Positions 1-10,979 of a stretch of 64,000 bases of DNA are shown here, piece after piece (the first letter of the stretch is position 1; every line of letters begins with the position of its first letter). The stretch is from positions 55,577,520 to 55,641,519 of the forward strand of contig NC_089235.1 in assembly GCF_963924675.1 (NCBI RefSeq), given 5' to 3'. The DNA is from Phocoena phocoena (lineage: Eukaryota > Chordata > Mammalia > Artiodactyla > Phocoenidae). Below the pieces are notes generated by a model. It had not been told where the DNA came from. It worked only from the letters and a program-made list of their open reading frames with translations, and searched no databases. The translations under genes and the position numbers were made by a program.

Positions 1-59
1 ATCTGACAAATATAAAATGCTGTATCATTATTTAAATTCACCCTTCATGCATAATAGCA

Positions 60-640
60 AGATTGTCACATTTATTTTTGGCCATTCCTCTTTCCTCTTC
101 TGTGAATTGCCTATATTTGCAATTTTTGAATTGGTCATGTGGCTGTTTTTCTTACTGACTTGTGGAATGAATTCTGAGTCCATTGTCCTCCATAAATGCA
201 TTACAAATATCTTCTGCCAATCTATGACTTGTTTCTGTTGTTGCTTCGGTTTAGTGGCTTCTTTTTTTTTGTAACGTTGTTACTGGTGCCTTTGTGCTAC
301 AGTTTTAATTTGAAGTAAGAGTAATTTTCTTTGTGATTAATGCATTTTCTCTTTTGTGAAGAAATGTTTCAAAGAAATGCTTTTCACATTTAGGTCATTA
401 ATCAATATAGAATTTGTCTTTGTTTACAGTATGAGAGTGCTAAATTTATCTTACTTTCAGGGAGATAATTATTTCAACATGATTTAATAAATTGTCCATT
501 CTTACCTCTTCCTGAGTGATTTGTATATACCAATTGCCTATATTCATGTGTGAGTGCTTCTGTTTTCTTGCATCCATTGGTCTACTTGATTAACTCCCAT
601 AAGAACCACCCTATTTTAAAACTACAAAATTATATATTTT
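60..640 (-). mobile_element. Old L1/HAL1-like fragment
   Basis: The plus strand reads as antisense L1 ORF2-type sequence (CACATTTAGGTCATTAATC, then ATAGAATTTGTCTTTGTTTACAG and TTGCATCCATTGGTCTA). It is heavily diverged, with no open frame. HAL1 is an alternative family. Confidence 0.6.
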
Positions 641-690
641 TGTATCTGGTAGATTAAGTCATATATTAAGATATATAATATGTAAAATTG

Positions 691-879
691 CCTTTATTTT
701 TTTATTTATTTAATTTATTTATTTATTTTGCGGTACGCGGGCCTCTCACTATTGTGGCGTCTCCCCTTGCGGAGTACAGGCTCCGGACGCGCAGGCTCAG
801 CGGCCATGGCTCGGGCACGAACCCGCGTGCCCTGCATCGGCAGACGGACTCTCAACCACTGCTCCACCAGGGAAGCCCG
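691..879 (-). mobile_element. CHR-type SINE with internal deletion
   Basis: The tail is a degenerate TTTA repeat (691-729) and the tRNA-like head ends at about 879. Compared with the other copies here, about 45 bp are missing between GGCCATGGCTC and GGGCACGAACC (near 811), so the middle of the element is deleted. Confidence 0.93.
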
Positions 880-880
880 T

Positions 881-1309
881 CTTTATTTTTTATAACCTTC
901 TCTGTGCCTGTCTAAACCAGCTTTTTAAGTTACATATACATAAGCAGCATACATATTCTCTATTTTTATTTCAATTATAATAAATTGTTTTTAAAAGGAT
1001 TTTTTAAAAGTCATCACATTCATTAAAATGGTATATCTCTACATTTTTTCTTTTATTCCATTGAGTTTTATAATATTTGTCTCCCACATAAGTTGTTATA
1101 AGTATTCCTAGGTACTGTATATATTTGCTGCCACAGTGAGTGTACGCTTTTCTTGTAAATTAAAATTTTCTGTAGATTTTCTTGAATTTTTTATCATAAT
1201 GACACAGTTTTAGTTTTCAAAACCTTATTTTCTAAAATTTGATTATTTTCTTATTGCACTAAGTAGAACCTCCAATCCACTACTGAATAAAAGGGTAGAT
1301 AATACTATT
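881..1309. other. AT-rich intergenic sequence, nothing recognised
   Basis: No gene, RNA or repeat family could be supported. Confidence 0.5.
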
Positions 1310-1555
1310 GGGTAACATTTTCTGAGTACTTATTATATATATCCTAGGTTTTATCCAAAGTACATGTAATAAGTTATTTAAAACTCACAACACCCTAGAT
1401 AAGGTAATTATTTAAATTTTACAGATGATGAAAATGAGGTAAAAAGAAGATAAGTACCTGGTTCAAGGCTTTACAGCTAATAAATGACAGAGCTGGGGTA
1501 CTGCCTAGTTGCCTGCTCTAGCCTATTTAGCCATTATACACACTGTGACCCTAGT
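1310..1555 (+). mobile_element. MIR element
   Basis: Diverged copy with the MIR landmarks in order: ACTCACAACACCCTAGATAAGG, a TTTTACAGATGATGAAAATGA segment, AGCTAATAAATGACAGAGCTG. It fits the mammal-wide MIR plus-strand consensus. Confidence 0.75.
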
Positions 1556-1654
1556 AGAAATAACAATGGTAGTCTAGCTTGTATGTACCTGATTTTAAAG
1601 GGATTTCATCTAATCATTTACCACTAATATTTGCTATTGTTTTTAGTAGTCCTT

Positions 1655-2927
1655 TTAAAAATAGCTTTATTGAGGTATAATTGATATACACAAAGCTGTA
1701 CATATTTAATATATACAATATGATGCGTTTGAATATATGCATGCACCTATAAAACCATCACCACAACCACCCATTTGTTCTTTGTATTTATGAGTCTGTT
1801 TTCATTTTGTTTTGTTTGCGTTGTATAGATTCCACATGTAAGTAATGTGGTATGTGTCTCTGACTTATTTCACTTAGCATAATACCCTCAGAGTCCATCC
1901 GTGTTGTTGCAAATTGCAAGATTTCATCCTTTTAATGTCTCAGTAGTATACAATATCTTCTTTATTCATTCATCCATCAATGGACATTTAGGTTGTTTCT
2001 ATATCTTTGCTATTGTAAATAATGCTACAATGAACACTGGAATGCATTTAACTTTTTGAATTAGTTTTTGTTTTCTTTGGGTAAATACCTAGAAGTGAAA
2101 TTTCTGGATCAAATGATATTTCTATTTTTAACTTTTTTGAGGAACCTTCATACTGTTTTCTATGGTAGCTGCACCAATTTGCAATCCCACCATTAGTGAA
2201 CAAGGGTTCCCTTTTCTCCACATCCTAGCCAGCACTTGTTCTTGGTTGTCTTTTTGCTGATAACAGTTCTGAGAGGTGTGAAGTGGTACCTCATTGTGGC
2301 TTTGATCTGTGTTTCCCTGATGATATTGAGCACGTTTTTCTTATACCTGTTGGCCATCTGTCTTCTTTGGAGAAATGTCTATTCAAGTATTTTGTCCCAT
2401 TTTTATAGTTTCAGGACTCATGATTAATCTATTTAATATAAATTTAATCTATTTTGACTTGACTTTCGTGTATGATATAAGATGACAATCCAATGTTATT
2501 CTTTTGCATGTGAATACCCAGTTTTCCCAACACATTTGTTGAAGAGACCATCTTTTCCTCAGTGTGTATTTCTGGCACCCCTACTGAAGATCAGCTAACT
2601 GAATATGCATGGGTTTCTTCTGGGCTCTTTATTCTGCTTCATTAATCTATATGTCTGTCTTTATGCAATGCTATACTGTTTGAATTACTGTAGCCCTTCA
2701 ATGTATTTTGAAATCAGGGAGCATGATGACTCCAGTTTTATTCTTCTTTATCAAGAATGCTTTGGCTGTTTGAGGTCTTCTGTAATTCCACATGAATTTT
2801 AGTATATTTTTTCTATTTCTGTTTAAAAAAATGCTGGGATTTTGGGATCTTGATGGGGATAACATTGAATCTGTGTATTGCTTTAGATAGTATGGACATT
2901 TTAACAATATTAAGTCTTCCTAGAAAC
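1655..2927 (-). mobile_element. L1, 3' part (sense segment of an inverted insertion)
   Basis: On the minus strand this is the end of ORF2 followed by the 3' UTR. Near 2907-2698 the protein-level match includes [20 protein letters not shown] and KNKTGVIMLPDFK. Its 5' limit at about 2927 begins at the ORF2 stretch RLNIVKMS. It joins a plus-oriented segment of the same protein. Confidence 0.88.
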
Positions 2928-3960
2928 ATACAACCTATCATGACTGAACCATGAAAAACTGGAAATCTGAACAGACCAGTAATGTGTAATGAGATTCAAT
3001 CAGTAATTAAAAAACTCCCAACAAAGAAAAGCCTAGGACTAGATAGCTTCACTGGTTAATTCTGCTGAACATTAAAGAAGAGTTAACACTAGTCCTTCTC
3101 AAACTCCTCCAAAATATTTAAGAAGAGGGAACACTTCAAAACTCATTGATACCAAAGCCAAAGACATCGCAGGAAAACTAATATTCCTGATGAATATAGA
3201 TACAAAAATCCTCAACAAAATACTATCAAACTGAATTCAACAGAACTTTTAAAAGATCATACACCATAATCAAGTGGAATTTATTCCTGGGATGAAAGGA
3301 CGGTTCATATGAAAATCAATTAATATGATATACCATGTTAACAGATTGAAGGATAAAAATCACATAACCATTTCAATAAATATTAAAAATAATTTGATGA
3401 AATTCAACAACTTTCATGATAACAACTCTCAACAATTTAGGTACAGAATTTACCTCAACATGATAAAGACCATAAATAAGAAGCCCACAGTTAACATCAT
3501 ACCCAATGGTGGAAAAGTGAAAGCTTTTCCTTTAAGATCAGGAATAAAACAAGAATTTCCACTCTCATCACTTCTATACAACATATTACTAGAGGTCCTA
3601 GCCAGAGCAATTAGGGAATAAAAGGAAAGGAATAAAATTATCTCTTTGCAGATGACATAATGTCATATATAGAAAAGCTTAAAGACTCCACAAAAAACTG
3701 TTAAAATAAATGAATCCAGTAAAGTTGCAGGATAGAAAATCAACATACAAAAATCTTTTCTCTCTATACACTAATACTGAACTATCCATAAAGGAAATTA
3801 AGAAAATAATACTATTTACAACAGCATCTAAAAATAATAAAATATTTAGGAATAAAGTTAACCAAGGAGGTGAAAGACTTGTACACTGAAAACTACAAAA
3901 CTTTGATGAAAGAAATTAAAGACATGAATAAATTGAAAGACATTCTATGTCCATGGATTT
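2928..3960 (+). mobile_element. L1, inverted 5' segment of the same insertion
   Basis: The plus strand carries ORF2 reverse-transcriptase sequence. It includes a SPGPDGFTG-like segment near 3025, YHVNRLKDKNHITISI near 3330, and an intact LFADD catalytic motif near 3640. It ends near DILCPWI at about 3957. That end is where the minus-oriented segment at 2927 resumes in ORF2. This layout is the hallmark of twin priming. Confidence 0.85.
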
Positions 3961-4540
3961 TGTTGTTCTCTTTATTAGGTCAAGGACATTTTTTTAATAC
4001 TCTAAGTTTCCTATGTACATTACCATGATTGTTCATTTTAATTTGTTAATGACTTATATATAATTCAATTACATAATGAATTCTATCAATAGATTTTTTT
4101 AAATGTTAAATCATCTTTGTATTTCAAGAATAAATCCTATTTAGGCATAATGTATCTACACACACACACTCTACTGGGTTTTATTTGCTATTTATTTTCT
4201 GGTAACATTTTTTATAACAATGAGATCTGAAAGTTCATACAACTTACAGAATTTATAAAATGAGATCAGCAAATAATTTTCCTTTCTCAAACTGTCTGGT
4301 TTTACTATAATTGTTTCACAGGCTTCAAAATTGAATGTATAAACTGATTTGTCTTTTTATATTTTCTAAAAAAGATATATTAGTGGGAGATTACTTCCTT
4401 GTAGTTGGGTAAAATGTGTCTATAAAACTATGTGGACCTGTTGCCTTTGTGTGAGTAGGTTTTGAATAATGATTAAATACATTTATAGTTTCTTGTCTAT
4501 CTCTACTTAACTCAATTTGAAAATTTTATTTTTATAAAAA
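3961..4540 (-). mobile_element. Diverged L1 ORF2 fragment
   Basis: The plus strand resembles antisense ORF2, for example TTTCAAGAATAAATCCTATT and a CTGGACCTG-like region near 4435. It overlaps in content with the inverted L1 next to it, so it is a separate older copy. Confidence 0.5.
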
Positions 4541-4909
4541 ATGATAAAATTTATCTAAGCTTTAAAATTGATCAACATAACATTTTTCATGCTATTCTAT
4601 TTAATTATTTCATTCCTTTTAAATCAGATGTTCAATACCCACCCAAGGAATTTACATTTTGAAAGTCCCCAATTATGGAGAGACCATTGTGCCCCACCCC
4701 TTTCACTCTGTCAGATATTCTCATGTCAGATATTCTCATTGTCAAATATTGTCATTACATTGTCTCCTCAAATCTTCCATACTTTGTAGACATCATCTAA
4801 ATATGCCAGGGGGTTTCCTGATATAGAAACTCTTATGAAAAATTACTTAAATTAATAAAAGAAAGTACTAACTCACTAGTAACCTTAATCCTTCTGAAAA
4901 TTCCACATC
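4541..4909. other. Intergenic, unclassified
   Basis: Apart from a short tandem repeat at 4710-4755, nothing is recognised. Confidence 0.5.
4710..4755. repeat. Three-copy 15-bp tandem repeat
   Basis: GTCAGATATTCTCAT occurs twice head to tail (4710-4724, 4725-4739). After one base it appears a third time with two changes (4741-4755). Confidence 0.9.
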
Positions 4910-4910
4910 T

Positions 4911-5119
4911 TTTTTTTTTTTTTTTTTGCGGTATGTGGGCCTCTCACTGCTGTGGCCTCTTCCGTTGCGGAGCACAGGCTCCAGACGCGCAGGCCCAGCG
5001 GCCATGGCTCACGGGACCAGCCGCTCCGCGGCATGTGGGATCCTCCAGGACCGGGGCACAAACCCATGTCCCCTGCATTGGCAGGCGGACTCTCAACCAC
5101 TGCGCCACCAGGGAAGCCC
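4911..5119 (-). mobile_element. CHR-type SINE
   Basis: Complete minus-oriented copy. T run at 4911-4927; the GGGCTTCCCTGGTGG head reads on the minus strand from 5119. The target duplication is short or unclear (ATCTTTT on both sides). Confidence 0.95.
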
Positions 5120-5926
5120 TATCTTTTCTTTTTAGATCATGAATCTTACAACTTATTTTTTACACAAATAGGAAAAATAAATGGGGGCCCTATAATCATG
5201 GTAATAAGATATGGATTTTAGGATTCATGAGTGTGTCTTAGGTTTGTGTGCATTAAATTTTTACAAATTCTTTTAAACCCTGATAATTTAGGTTTAAGAG
5301 ATTCAAGAGATAGTCCATACATGTAATTTATATGGAAAACAAATATTTTCTATTCATTAGTTCTCTGGCCATCAGCATGGAAAATTTTTTTCTAAATTCC
5401 AAAATTAGGCAATATTTTAATACATGTATAGGTGTATTTGTGTGAAAAATATAAACAATGTTTTTATAGTTTGAAGAATGTCATAAAATGAAAATAATAA
5501 CTAAATTTCTAAGACACATGAAATTATGTTGGATCTACAGAAGCCATTTGTTGATATCACAAGGTCTTATATTTAATATATCTCTAGATAGCTGCAATAT
5601 ACTTTCTCTAAACTATAATAATGTTTCTCCCTCATATGATTGATACATGTCTAGCAGACCAACTTCATTTACTACCTGGAAGAGGGGAGAGGGTGGAAAC
5701 TAAGAATGAGGAACTATAAGTTATGAACTGTGAACCTGGAACATTGAATAAAATTTCTATTTAGCTTTAATAACAGACATTTCAGATAAAACTGCTTCAT
5801 TAATAATAAATAAGACCAAGATTCAAAGGGACAAATTGCTTAAGTTCATATGGATGTACAGTAGCCAAGCCAGGATGAAAAACCCATCTTTGATTCCAAG
5901 TTTCCATTCTTTCTATTACACTAGGC
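5120..5926. other. AT-rich intergenic sequence, nothing recognised
   Basis: No coding signal or repeat family identified. Confidence 0.5.
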
Positions 5927-5978
5927 TTTTTGGTTACTTAACTTATATTATTCTACACATAAGTTAAGTAACCAAAAA
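5927..5978. repeat. Perfect 20-bp inverted repeat with 12-bp loop
   Basis: The left arm is 5927-5946, beginning TTTTTGGTTACTTAA, and the right arm is 5959-5978. They are exact reverse complements, and 12 bases separate them. No TA or TTAA duplication is seen around it. Confidence 0.95.
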
Positions 5979-5984
5979 CAAATT

Positions 5985-6105
5985 CTTAGGGGGTATAAAA
6001 CAGTGGTTAAGATCATAGTCTCTGGAATCAGACAATCCTTAATGCCACCCTTTAGAAGTGTGACCTTGGAACAGCCAATAGTTTCTCTATAACTTACCTT
6101 AAAAT
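5985..6105 (-). mobile_element. MIR fragment
   Basis: The plus strand reads the antisense MIR core: CAGTGGTTAAGATCATAGTC, TCTGGAATCAGAC, GTGTGACCTTGG, then an AAAATGGTAATAATAGT end. Confidence 0.75.
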
Positions 6106-6420
6106 GGTAATAATAGTTGCATCTGCCACTCTGGTAGAATTAATCCCCTTTCCAAAATCTTCTCTTCCCTGTAATGTATCCACATACTTGCCACGGCTTT
6201 GTGCTTATTAACTTTAGACTTGTCCTCATAGTTTGCTTTGGCCAATGGGCTATTGTAGATGTGACATACAAGAATCATGAAACATGCTTTGTAATCTACC
6301 ATGAGAAGAGCATGACTTTGGTGTACTGATATCTTTTCAGCTTGGGCTCAACAACAAAAACACATGAGAAGTCCTGAGCCCAAACCACCACTAAGAGCCA
6401 AGTTCTATCAACCTATAACC
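6105..6420 (+). repeat. Old interspersed repeat, family unnamed
   Basis: It contains TTTGCTTTGGCCAATGGGC and CTACCATGAGAAGAGCATG. The same kind of sequence occurs near 52700-52895 and, more weakly, near 15035-15300, so it is a dispersed repeat. I could not assign the family from memory with confidence. Confidence 0.5.
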
Positions 6421-7534
6421 TGAAGCACTCCACCAAGCTGAGACCAATACACATCATCGTATCCACAATTGACTTGCAGAGCTTGAAAAATGTGGAAGGC
6501 ACAAGGTTTGAGGTTGCTTTGTTACTTAGAAATTTTGTAAAAATGCCTAACATATATCGCCTCAGACTGCTAGAAGGGCTGAGTGTGTCGTTACGTGAAA
6601 AATAAATTGCTTTTAGATCTGACTTCTTCCTGATGTATTTCAAACACCAAAAAGAGTATTTAACCCAGAGTAGATGTGCAAGAAACATTTGTTGACTATT
6701 GAATGAATATTGACTTTCACATAGTAAGTGCTAAAAATATAGTCTCGTATCCACTCCCTAGAGACAATGATGTGAACTTGGATGATAACGGATTGTACAA
6801 TATTTATTGAACTTTCTGTTCAGTTATACCTACTACAAATAAATGTAGTTAAGGAGTTCAAAACTAAACCTTTAGTAAACAAATATTTTTTTCTGTTTGT
6901 AACTAAAGTCTTCATTCCTAGCCATAGACATCAATTAATCAATATGTGCCAATGATCACAAGAGGAGTTTGCAGAAAGAGTATGGAAAATTAAAAACAAT
7001 TCATTTTCATTAATCTGACAAAGAACAGTGTTAAACAAATTAGTATAGCTTACAAACGTGAATTTAAAAGTTGAGAATAGCCCAAACAGAACTGGCTATA
7101 TTTTTATAGTGGTGTATTTAAAAAGAAAAAAGAACATTACCATTTCAAGTTTTGGGATGTATTTTATTAAATTAAGCAATGGATGAGTCAATTATTTCTG
7201 GACTATCTCTCAAACTATTATAATGTCTGTTTTTTCTTCAGTTTTATTCAATTTCTGTTCTAAAGGAAAGGATAGGGATGGAGATTTATGAGGCAGAGGG
7301 CTTAGAATTTTCCAATTGTTGGGAGTTACATGGGATTTGAGTTGGTGAAAAGAAGAGATCTTATCTGATCCTGCAAGCCATACAGATATAAAAAAAATTG
7401 AAATTCAAAAAGGAACAATGTAAAGGAAATGGGAATTAGTTTTCTAAAAGAATTACACAGAAAACCATGTGTATGCTGATTACTGAAATTATATATCTAG
7501 TTCTGTCCACTTACATGAATACCAGGCACATATA
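6421..7534. other. Intergenic, unclassified
   Basis: AT-rich. A 91-codon minus frame at 6413-6688 has no recognised homology and looks accidental. Confidence 0.5.
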
Positions 7535-7900
7535 TCCAAGGGCCTATTTAACATCTCCTCTTGGACTGCTGTTTTAGATTTAACATGTCCAAAACAGAAT
7601 TCTTGTTTCTCAACACTAATTACCTCCCCTGACTTCCCCCAAGTTCAGTAAAAGGCAGCTACATTTAAATCTGCTCAGCCCCAAAGTCTGCAGAGTGATC
7701 TTTGCCTTCTCTCCCTTCTTTCTACCCCATATCAGCCAGCCCTTTTGTTCTGATCTTTGGATATGTCTTAAATTTACATCTAAGTGCTTCTCTGTACCTC
7801 ACTATTACTACACTAGTTCAAATCACCGTCGTCAATCTCCTAGATGCAAACTATCTGTTGACTTTCTGGGTCTCCCTGATTCCATTCACATTTTCCTACT
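7535..7900 (+). mobile_element. L2 element, 5' part (interrupted)
   Basis: Diverged LINE-2 sequence in plus orientation with landmarks such as AACATGTCCAAAACAGAATTC and CACTAGTTCAAATCACCGTCG. It stops at about 7900 and continues at about 8690 beyond an inserted L1. Confidence 0.75.
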
Positions 7901-8690
7901 GTAATTTTCCCAAGTTTTATTGAGATTAAATATATACAATTTTTAGATATAATTTTAAGCATACAGCAAGATGATTTGACTTAATGTTCTCCAGGATTTT
8001 ATGTTGTCACAAGTGGCAGGATCTCCTTCTTAAAGCTGAATAATATTCCATTGAATGTGTAATATAAATATATACACACACATATAATTATATTCCATTG
8101 TGTGTGTAAATTATATCTATACATTATTTTATCTATTCATCCACTGACACACTTAGGTTGTTTTCATACGTTGGCTTTTATGAATAATGCTGCACAATGA
8201 ATACAGGAGCATGAATATATCTTCCAGATACAGATTTCATTTCTTTGGATATATACCCAGAAGTGGAACTGCTGGATCATATGGTAGTTCTATCTTAACT
8301 TTTTGAGGAAACTTCACACTTTTTTCCATAATGGTGGTACCAATTTACATTTCTATCAACAGTGTAGAAGGGTTCCCTTTTCTCCACACCTTTGCCAACA
8401 TTTGTTACCCTTTGGCTTTTTGAAAATAGGTGCCCTAACAGATGTAAGGGGATATCTCACTGTGGTTTTGATTTGCATGTCCCTGATGATTAGTGATGTT
8501 GAACGCCTTTTCAAGTACCTGATGGTCATTTGCATGCTGTCTTTTGAGAAGTGTCTACTCAGATTCCCATTTTTAATTAGGTTATTTGTTTTTCTGCTAC
8601 TGAGTTGTATGAATTCCTTATGTATTTTTGATATTAACCCATTATCAGATATACAGTTTGCAAATATTTTCTTCCATTCCACTGTAAACT
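7901..8690 (-). mobile_element. L1 3' end inserted in an L2
   Basis: On the minus strand there is an open stretch of 108 codons (8682-8356). It matches the L1 ORF2 C-terminus: KIFANCISDNGLISKIHKEF, ADV-type TVRYPLTSVRAPIFKK, and [14 protein letters not shown]. The L1 3' UTR follows down to about 7905. It is 5'-truncated. ACTGTAA occurs on both flanks as a possible duplication. Confidence 0.88.
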
Positions 8691-9218
8691 TTCAAACCAA
8701 AGCCAGAGTGATCTTTTAAAAATGTAAATCATATCAAGTCATTCTCCTCCTCCTACTACTACATAATCATAAACTACTACATAGTCTGGCTCTACCCTCT
8801 CTCTTTCTTCCCTCATTAATTGAAGTCTAGCCATTTTGATCTTCTTGCTGTTCTTCTAAGTATCCACACTCTTACCTGACTCAGGTTTTCTGTATCTGCT
8901 GTTTCCTTTACTAGAAATGTTAGTCTTCAAAGTCTTTACACAGTACATTCCCTCACTTGATTCGGGTTTCTGCTCAATATCACCACCTAAAAAGGCTTAT
9001 GTAGCCACTCAATCTTAAATAACCTCTACAAGTGTATCACACTATCTCTTTACTTTGTTCTTCTACAGAGCATCTGACATCATATTTGTTTCTTGTCTAT
9101 TTTTTTCCACTATAAGCGGCAGGAGGGCAGGGATTTGATTTTTATTCAGTTTATTTTCTAGCATATAAATTGTGCCTGGCATATAGTAGACATTCAATAA
9201 ATACTGGTGGAACAAATA
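8691..9218 (+). mobile_element. L2 element, 3' part (resumes after the L1)
   Basis: It begins AAAGCCAGAGTGATCTTTTA. It ends with the well-known L2 3' segment: GGAGGGCAGGGATTTG, GTGCCTGGCATATAGTAG, CATTCAATAAATACTGG. Confidence 0.85.
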
Positions 9219-9463
9219 ACTTAGAGGTTATGGTAAAACCTGGTGTATTTAAAGATTCAGAGACAGGTAGACAATTTTAAGAAATTTTGTTCCAGCATCG
9301 CTTTGCCCTTCTAACTCTACAAAATTCACTAAAAATGACCAATGATTTCAATATAGTTTCTTAATAAAATATAGTATAAAAATGCTACCTATAGCAATGG
9401 TTCCTTTTTAATTTCTAGGAAGAGTAAACTAAGTTAAAACAAAAACTTTCTGATTTAGGAAGG

Positions 9464-9665
9464 TTTTTTTTTTTGCGGTAAGCGGGCCTCTCGCTGTTGT
9501 GGCCTCTCCCGTTGCGGAGCACAGGCTCCGGATGCGCAGGCTCAGCGGCCATGGCTCACGGGCCCAGCCGCTCCGCGGCACGTGGGATCTTCCCAGACCG
9601 GGCACGAACCCTTGTCCCCTGCATCGGCAGGCGGACTCTCAACCACTGCGCCACCAGGGAAGCCC
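9464..9665 (-). mobile_element. CHR-type SINE
   Basis: Complete minus-oriented copy flanked by AGGAAGGTTTTTTT on both sides, a clear target-site duplication merging with the T tail. Confidence 0.95.
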
Positions 9666-10761
9666 AGGAAGGTTTTTTTTTTTTTTTTAAGAAATACTTT
9701 TATCTTTACCTATAAACTTTGAAGTTTATATGTAACTTTAGGTGTGTATAGCGCTGAGTGGAGAACCCTTGTAAAAAATTTTAAACCTACTTATTTTCTT
9801 AAATGTACTTGCATTTTTATACTATTAAGTTGCTCAACAATGACTATTTAGTGTAAAAATAAATGTGAAATCAAAATACTGACATTTTTTACAAAATCTA
9901 TACTGGAGAAGGCTGAGTTAAACAGGCTTTTGTTGTATCTATAATTTTTCTTTATGATTGGTCATTGCTGTTAAGTTGTTCATCATGATTTGGTAAGCTA
10001 AGCACTGCTTGTTTATCATACAATGCACTGATGGTCTTAAAAACTTCATGGAAATGATAAAATTGCCAAACTTCACTTAGAAACTGCATCAACAATTTCT
10101 CAAACTCTTCTTGAGTACTGATTTATCCAACATGTAATCAAAATGCTTATTGTTTGTTTCTAATAACAGATATTTACAACAGCCTGCTTCATCTATTTAT
10201 GATGATTTATCAAGGGAGAAGTAATCAAAATATTTGTGAATGGTATCTTGGTTGGCCAAATGGTTTGACCTGCATGTGGTGACAGAGCCAGACAATTTCA
10301 GAATTTCTAAAAATCTCCAGAGTACCTGAAGTTTCTATAAAGAAGCATTATTATACCTTATATTATTCTGAAAGAACTTTACAAGGAACATGATAACTAA
10401 AGACTTATTGCTAAAGGATTTTGAACATTTGTGAAACAAGGACATTATTCAATTCAGTGAGGCATTTAACGTTTTCATTGAACAAAATATATAATATATA
10501 GCCTGTTGTTATATCAATTATCTAAATCTAAATGTAGTATATTCTTAGGCATTTTTTCTCTAAATAAAAGGTTATGTATCACTGATAAAAAGTATATCCC
10601 AGAGGAATTTCATGTTTTTATTTTCCTGTTTTATATATTTTTGAGTTAATTTTGACACAAATTGTTATTTTATACAAACTTCCAGTTTCATAAAGATTAA
10701 CAATACAATATTATTGTCTTTTATGCTGAGTTTAATTGTGACTTTTTAAAAGTAAATATTA
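9666..10761. other. Intergenic, unclassified
   Basis: AT-rich; no frame above 60 codons and no repeat family recognised. Confidence 0.5.
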
Positions 10762-10972
10762 GGGGCTTCCCTGGTGGCGCAGTGGTTGGGAGTCCGCCTG
10801 CCGATGCAGGGGACAAGGGTTCGTGCCCGGTCTGGGAAGATCCCACGTGCCGCGGAGTGGATGGGCCCGTGAGCCATGGCCCCTGGGCCTGCGCGTCCGG
10901 AGCCTGTGCTCCGCAACGGGAGAGGCCCCAACAGTGAGAGGCCCGCGTACCACAAAAAAAAAAAAAAAAAAA
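10762..10972 (+). mobile_element. CHR-type SINE
   Basis: Plus-oriented complete copy. It starts GGGGCTTCCCTGGTGGCGCA and ends in a run of about 20 A. The flanks AAAAGTAAATATTA and AAAAGTAAACATTA are the target duplication with one mismatch. Box A (TGGCGCAGTGG) and box B (GGTTCGTGCC) are visible. Confidence 0.96.
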
Positions 10973-10979
10973 AAGTAAA

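Noticed and set aside
690..900. tRNA genes at the SINE heads
   Set aside because: The box A and box B matches belong to tRNA-derived SINEs; the cloverleaf is not preserved.
4885..5221. Several overlapping arginine/proline-rich frames, also at 9497, 10746, 24421, 51204 and 54522
   Set aside because: All lie in SINEs; low stop density there comes from CpG-rich SINE sequence.
8303..8719. 138-codon plus frame
   Set aside because: Antisense of an L1 ORF2 C-terminus, which is the real signal on the minus strand.
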